Below are positions 6,587-9,319 of a stretch of 9,319 bases of DNA, piece after piece (the stretch's first letter is position 1; the number at the start of each line of letters is the position of its first letter). This stretch comes from Planctomycetaceae bacterium UBA4732 (GTDB lineage: Bacteria; Planctomycetota; Planctomycetia; Gemmatales; Gemmataceae), in NCBI GenBank assembly GCA_002404095.1, contig DHJA01000127.1, forward strand, positions 1 to 9,319, written 5' to 3'. The notes beneath the pieces were generated by a model. That model was not told where the DNA came from. It did no database searches and saw only the letters and a list, made by a program, of their open reading frames with translations. The translations under genes and the position numbers were made by a program.

Positions 6587-6795
6587 GGTAATGACTTCCC
6601 CCTCGGCCATGCGTGGGCCGCACGTCCGTATCGGAGAAATCGACCGGGGGGGCGATGGAACTTGAACCAGAGCGGCGCGAGGGCTTCGTTTCGCCGAGAC
6701 TTGAAGGCGAGCCTTGGAGGTCTCGCCCAATTTGGGCTGCGTCGCGGCGGGTGCGAGGAGGGAACACGCCGCCGCACATTGGAGAGGGTCTTCGC
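6587..6795 (-). other. Intergenic region upstream of the ExeA-type gene
   Basis: These 209 bases lie between the stop of the 157-residue hypothetical gene and the ExeA-type start. They hold the ExeA ribosome site, a perfect 6+6 inverted repeat with a one-base centre (GCCCAA T TTGGGC, 6725-6737) and a 7-base stem GCGGCGG/CCGCCGC (6744-6750 with 6769-6775). I see no convincing -35/-10 pair, so transcription may come from upstream. Confidence 0.5.
6744..6775 (-). terminator. Weak stem-loop after the hypothetical pair
   Basis: A 7-base GC stem (GCGGCGG/CCGCCGC) with an 18-base loop lies about 20 bases beyond the TAG at 6796-6798 on the minus strand. There is no T run after it and the loop is large, so an intrinsic terminator is only a possibility. 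Confidence 0.2.
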
Positions 6796-7269
6796 CTACA
6801 CGCCATCGGTGAGCAACGGGGTGAGTGTGCCGTCGGCCGGGGCGAACACCAGCTTAAGACAATGTGAGTGTGACACCCAGCCGGCCTTGCCGGACGACCG
6901 TAGCCACTCTGCTACCTGCGGCAGCCCGTGTTCGCGGAGCGCCGAGCCGGCGGCCGACCGAAGCGGTCGGGGCACCGGGTTGACCCGCAGTTCCCAATTG
7001 GCCTTGTACCGCCCCTCCCCCACCATGAACGCTGGCCCGCTGTAACCCGGCTTTAACGCCGGCCAATACTCAGCAACTAGAATCGCATAGGGTGCCGACT
7101 CACGCAACAGCCGCTGGAACTCGGACGCCGGCCAAACCGGCGAGTCGGAAAAGGATAGAGCGAGGTCGCCAACGTGCGGGGTGTTGACCAGCGCAGCGCT
7201 AATTGCCTGCGCCCCTAGCGGCCACGTCAGCGCCTTCGAGAGCGGCGACTTGTGCCGCGTCGGTATCAT
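6796..7269 (-). CDS. Hypothetical protein, coupled to an 86-residue protein
   Basis: A 157-residue soluble protein beginning MIPTRHKSPLSKALTWPLGA. Its ATG at 7269 overlaps the TGA of the gene before it in an ATGA arrangement, which fixes the start and indicates translational coupling. No signal peptide or membrane span is seen. Conserved-looking features are FSDSPVWPASEFQRLL, a WELRVNPVPR strand and an AEWLRSSGKAGW turn. The mix of alternating strands and Trp-rich loops suggests a compact alpha/beta fold, but I cannot name a domain. I have the impression that this type recurs among planctomycete hypothetical proteins; that is memory, not a search. Coupling to the small acidic partner suggests the two products act together or bind one another. 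Confidence 0.7.
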   Translation of the reverse strand: MIPTRHKSPLSKALTWPLGAQAISAALVNTPHVGDLALSFSDSPVWPASEFQRLLRESAPYAILVAEYWPALKPGYSGPAFMVGEGRYKANWELRVNPVPRPLRSAAGSALREHGLPQVAEWLRSSGKAGWVSHSHCLKLVFAPADGTLTPLLTDGV

Positions 7270-7526
7270 CGGCGCAGCCCTGTACGGTACGCCGCCCGAT
7301 AGCCCGCCCGCATTAGCCAGACGCCGGCGGCCGGTTTCCGCGCCCGCAAGCGCTCGACGGCCGTGTAGTCGTCCTCGTTGATCTCGTAATCGCCGGTCTC
7401 GACGTCGAGGGCGACGAATTTGCCGTCGTCCTCGGGCCGGAGTGCTGGCCGTATTTGCCGGTCGAAGATTTCCCCTCCGAGACGGGCGAGTTCGTCCAGG
7501 GTGCGGCGCGGTTTGATGGTAGGCAC
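7266..7526 (-). CDS. Small hypothetical protein, first gene of a coupled pair
   Basis: An 86-residue protein from a GTG at 7526, with AGAGGA about 6 bases upstream; no ATG fits. The sequence has a helical start (RTLDELARLGGEIFDRQIRP), then the strand-turn segment GKFVALDVETGDYEINEDDYTAVERL, and a basic end. I recall the GKFVA-(I/L)-(D/E)-ETGDYE-(I/V) pattern from small bacterial and cyanobacterial proteins often encoded beside a retropepsin-like aspartyl protease gene and sometimes regarded as antitoxin-like. Here the partner is an unrelated 157-residue protein, read by coupled translation. Function is unknown. A promoter fits directly upstream (7561-7590). Confidence 0.72.
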   Translation of the reverse strand: MPTIKPRRTLDELARLGGEIFDRQIRPALRPEDDGKFVALDVETGDYEINEDDYTAVERLRARKPAAGVWLMRAGYRAAYRTGLRR

Positions 7527-7560
7527 GGTTTATCCTCTCGGCGGTTGGATGGGCGTTGTT

Positions 7561-7590
7561 AGTATACAGCTACCCATCAACGCCTTGCAA
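7561..7590 (-). promoter_or_regulatory. Promoter candidate for the coupled hypothetical pair
   Basis: On the minus strand TTGCAA (7585-7590) and TATACT (7561-7566) are 18 bases apart, 35 bases before the GTG at 7526. The -10 box matches TATAAT at 5 of 6 positions and the -35 box matches at 4 of 6. It overlaps the end of the doubtful small ORF at 7570-7776. Confidence 0.42.
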
Positions 7591-7776
7591 CCGAACCGGC
7601 TTGAACGTCGAGTCGCCTGTCTCTTGCAGATAGCGCAGCCCCTCTTTGAAGACCGCGCGCGGCGCCCACCGCAACGCTTTCGCCCAGGCAGGCCGGGCCT
7701 CGTCGCGGAACCAAGCGATGTGGGCCATCGTGTACCCCAGCATCGGCTCGGAGATATACTCCGGCCGATAGAGCAT
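7570..7776 (-). CDS. Doubtful small hypothetical ORF, possibly a gene remnant
   Basis: A 68-residue frame beginning MLYRPEYISEPMLGYTMAHIAW and containing RPAWAKALRWAPRAVFKEGLRYL. The composition is protein-like, with ordered aromatic and hydrophobic spacing, unlike the Arg/Pro-rich shadow frames of this GC-rich DNA. No ribosome site precedes the ATG. In-frame codons upstream (KLSRWPGT) read well and run into the PIN gene's 3' end, which suggests a C-terminal piece of a larger protein whose front part was lost. It starts 43 bases after the PIN gene stop. No family recognised. Confidence 0.4.
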   Translation of the reverse strand: MLYRPEYISEPMLGYTMAHIAWFRDEARPAWAKALRWAPRAVFKEGLRYLQETGDSTFKPVRLQGVDG

Positions 7777-7819
7777 CGTGCCGGGCCAGCGGCTTAATTT
7801 CCCGGTCGATTTCCGAGGG

Positions 7820-8242
7820 TTATTGGCGAGCCAACATATCGAGGAATTGCGCCGGCGACAGAATTGGGATGGCGCGGAACGGGTGCAGCGTCAGGAGATC
7901 GGCGTCACCCGTAACCACGCATGAGGCTCGTCCGCAAACCGCGGTCTCCAGGAACTTGTCGTCCTTGGCATCGCGGTAAGTGCGAATCTCCTCCGTAATC
8001 TCCACGACGACTGCCTTACGCAAAAGCCTGACCAAAAACTCCTGCCGCTCCTCGCGCGTGAGATACCGATTGAACTTCTTCCGGCCCAGCACTTCACCCA
8101 ACTCGGCAACGCTCGCAGGCGAGATCAAGAGTTCGCCGCCCCGCAAGGCCGCATGGAGCGCCAACCCAGGCGGCGATTGCTCGAATAGCGCCGCGCTGAT
8201 CGTCACGTTTGTGTCGAAGACGTAGCCGGGCTTACTGCTCAT
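7820..8242 (-). CDS. PIN-domain toxin (VapC-like, PIN family TA toxin)
   Basis: A 140-residue single-domain protein matching the length of PIN toxins of the COG1569 type. The acidic active-site set can be seen: D10 in YVFDTNV, E47 in SPASVAELGEVL, D91/D94/D95 in RDAKDDKFLETAV, and D113 in VTGDADLL. These residues bind Mg2+ or Mn2+, and such enzymes cut RNA, often tRNA or rRNA, to stop growth. The ATG at 8242 lies inside the last codons of the antitoxin gene, an 11-base overlap that couples the two. The C-terminal IPILSPAQFLDML is the usual end of this family, so the gene looks intact. The exact RNA target cannot be read from the sequence. Confidence 0.9.
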   Translation of the reverse strand: MSSKPGYVFDTNVTISAALFEQSPPGLALHAALRGGELLISPASVAELGEVLGRKKFNRYLTREERQEFLVRLLRKAVVVEITEEIRTYRDAKDDKFLETAVCGRASCVVTGDADLLTLHPFRAIPILSPAQFLDMLARQ

Positions 8243-8459
8243 TGAGGATGGATTCCAGCACCTCTGGGGTAAGCCCGCGATCCTGCGCCTTGCGGCTCAA
8301 CTCGCGCATCAGGTCTTGCAACGTGCCGGAGGTGTGCAGCGCGTCGTACAGACGCAGGGTGAGGAGCAGATCGAGCTTGCGCCGCTCCTGCTCCGAGGCC
8401 GCTCGGTAGGCGCGGGCCGCTTCGGTGTCCACCCGAATCGTAATTTCCTCATTCTCCAT
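8232..8459 (-). CDS. Antitoxin of the PIN toxin
   Basis: A 75-residue protein from the ATG at 8459, which follows a GGGGGAT ribosome-site stretch; in-frame ATGs upstream (8540) would read through the promoter. It begins with a short strand, ENEEITIRVDTEAARAYRAA, typical of beta-strand-first DNA-binding antitoxins (ribbon-helix-helix-like). A charged helix follows (RRKLDLLLTLRLYDAL), then a C-terminal part AQDRGLTPEVLESILNEQ that matches PIN-partner antitoxins I know from cyanobacteria and planctomycetes. It should bind the toxin through its C-terminus and repress its own promoter through its N-terminus. It is encoded first and overlaps the toxin gene by 11 bases. Confidence 0.85.
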   Translation of the reverse strand: MENEEITIRVDTEAARAYRAASEQERRKLDLLLTLRLYDALHTSGTLQDLMRELSRKAQDRGLTPEVLESILNEQ

Positions 8460-8488
8460 CGCTATCCCCCGTTTCCAATCTGTATTTA

Positions 8489-8516
8489 ATGGTAATCGCT
8501 TACGGCTTCCTGTCAA
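8489..8516 (-). promoter_or_regulatory. Promoter and possible operator of the PIN toxin-antitoxin genes
   Basis: On the minus strand a perfect TTGACA (8511-8516) is followed 16 bases later by TACCAT (8489-8494), 30 bases before the antitoxin start. Between the boxes lies GTAAGCGATTAC (8492-8503), an imperfect palindrome matching 10 of 12 positions, well placed to act as the antitoxin's operator. Confidence 0.5.
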
Positions 8517-8632
8517 CGAAAAACAAATCATTTTCATCACGGCGTTGCAGACGGTTGAAACCGGAGTGGGCTAGAGCCGACGCGACAAAGGCGGTACAGT
8601 GCGGCAATCAAACGCCTCGCGGGAGTCCAAGG

Positions 8633-9319
8633 ATGGAACGCATACGTACCGGAGCGTCAGCACAGCCCGGCGGCCGGCCCGATACCTACTACGTCCAGGC
8701 GCGGCCGGAAGTGGCCGACCTCGTGCCGTCGGAGTGCCATCGCGTACTGGAAGTCGGCTGCGGCGCCGGCGAACTGGGGCGTTTGCTCAAGGAACGCGGC
8801 CATTACGTCGCCGGCGTCGAGTTAGTCCCCGAGGCGGCCGAGGCGGCGCGGCGCCATCTCGATCACGTCGTCACGGCCGATGTGGAGACCGATGGTCTTC
8901 CGTTCACGCCCGGCTCGTTCGACGCGGTGATTTTCGCCGACGTGCTGGAACACTTGATCGACCCGTGGCGTGTGCTGGGCGAGGCGGCGGCTTTACTGTC
9001 GCCCGAAGGCCGTATGATCGCCAGCATCCCCAATGTGCAGAATCTGGACGTGGTATGGCGGCTGTTGCGCGGCCGGTGGGACTACCGGGAACGCGGTATT
9101 CTGGACCGCGGCCATCTGCGCTTCTTCACGCTGCACGGCGTCCACGGCCTATTCGAGCAGGCGGGCCTAACGATGGATCACGTCGGCTTTCGCTACCGGC
9201 GGACGTGGCTGCGCGAAGCGCTAACTTTCGTCACCGCCGGGCGAGGGCGGACGTTTTTCGCGCGGCAATATCTCGTCGTTGGCCGTAAGTCCTCGCCCCC
9301 CGGACTCAGGAGTACCTTC
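8633..9319 (+). CDS. Class I SAM-dependent methyltransferase (3' partial)
   Basis: The frame from the ATG at 8633, with GGGAG at 8621-8625 seven bases upstream, stays open for 229 codons to the window edge. Residues 38-46 are SAM-binding motif I (VLEVGCGAGELG), E63 in GVELVPEA is the acidic residue for the ribose hydroxyls, and DAVIFADVLEHLIDPW (97-112) is motif IV with the conserved EHL. GRMIASIPN (127-134) and GHLRFFT (160-166) follow as in methyltransferases of surface-polysaccharide and glycosyltransferase clusters. The last codons (RKSSPPGLRSTF) lie beyond the Rossmann fold, so the protein either ends soon or carries a further domain, such as a glycosyltransferase, outside the window. 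The substrate cannot be told. It is divergent from the toxin-antitoxin pair. Confidence 0.88.
   Translation, partial: MERIRTGASAQPGGRPDTYYVQARPEVADLVPSECHRVLEVGCGAGELGRLLKERGHYVAGVELVPEAAEAARRHLDHVVTADVETDGLPFTPGSFDAVIFADVLEHLIDPWRVLGEAAALLSPEGRMIASIPNVQNLDVVWRLLRGRWDYRERGILDRGHLRFFTLHGVHGLFEQAGLTMDHVGFRYRRTWLREALTFVTAGRGRTFFARQYLVVGRKSSPPGLRSTF

Noticed and set aside
5864..7045. A 393-codon plus-strand frame opposite the ExeA-type gene
   Set aside because: It is antisense to clear Walker motifs, and its composition (Gln, Arg, His) is that of a shadow frame.
8599..9288. A 229-codon plus-strand frame over the methyltransferase
   Set aside because: Arg-rich and out of frame with the clear SAM-binding motifs, which are read from 8633.
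1..9319. CRISPR arrays, tRNA or rRNA genes, IS element ends
   Set aside because: No regularly spaced repeats, no cloverleaf or rRNA sequence noticed, and no transposase frame; the only exact tandem repeat is the 18-base unit inside the sigma gene.

Overview
The window looks like a piece of a GC-rich planctomycete chromosome, most likely Gemmataceae-like. This rests on family knowledge and not on any marker gene. The signs are an ECF sigma factor with a long membrane and coiled-coil C-terminal extension, RHS proteins of the style seen in planctomycetes, and small hypothetical proteins of a planctomycete type. No rRNA, tRNA or CRISPR array is visible.

Layout. (1) Bases 1-2566, plus strand: an RHS locus. 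It holds the C-terminal end of an RHS protein (2-1246) whose RHS core stops at a DPSGL motif and is followed by a lower-GC variable tip resembling a PD-(D/E)xK-type nuclease toxin. Next comes a HEAT-like candidate immunity gene (1296-1847), then an orphan fragment of another RHS shell (about 1925-2566). (2) 2629-2775, minus strand: a remnant related to the end of the CpsD-like gene found 2 kb further on. (3) 2807-4688, plus strand: a sigma factor with a predicted membrane anchor, followed by a small two-TM zinc-ribbon protein; both end in Ala/Pro/Val-rich tails. (4) 4751-6586, minus strand: an ExeA-type AAA ATPase followed by a CpsD/BY-kinase-like protein without the Walker A lysine. This pairing is typical of exopolysaccharide/export loci. 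(5) 6796-7526, minus strand: two translationally coupled hypothetical genes behind a plausible promoter. (6) 7570-7776: a doubtful small ORF. (7) 7820-8459, minus strand: an overlapping PIN-family toxin-antitoxin pair with a good sigma70-type promoter and an imperfect palindrome inside it. (8) 8633 to the window end, plus strand: a SAM-dependent methyltransferase, open at the 3' edge.

The genes do not form one pathway. The ExeA/CpsD-like pair and the terminal methyltransferase both fit cell-surface polysaccharide work. The RHS tip, immunity candidate and PIN pair are mobile conflict modules of the kind that collect in accessory regions. The most original points are the RHS tip with an ExQ active-site pattern and its neighbour, the membrane-tethered sigma factor with its zinc-ribbon companion, the CpsD-like protein that has lost its P-loop lysine, and a decayed CpsD-like copy on the far side of the sigma cassette.
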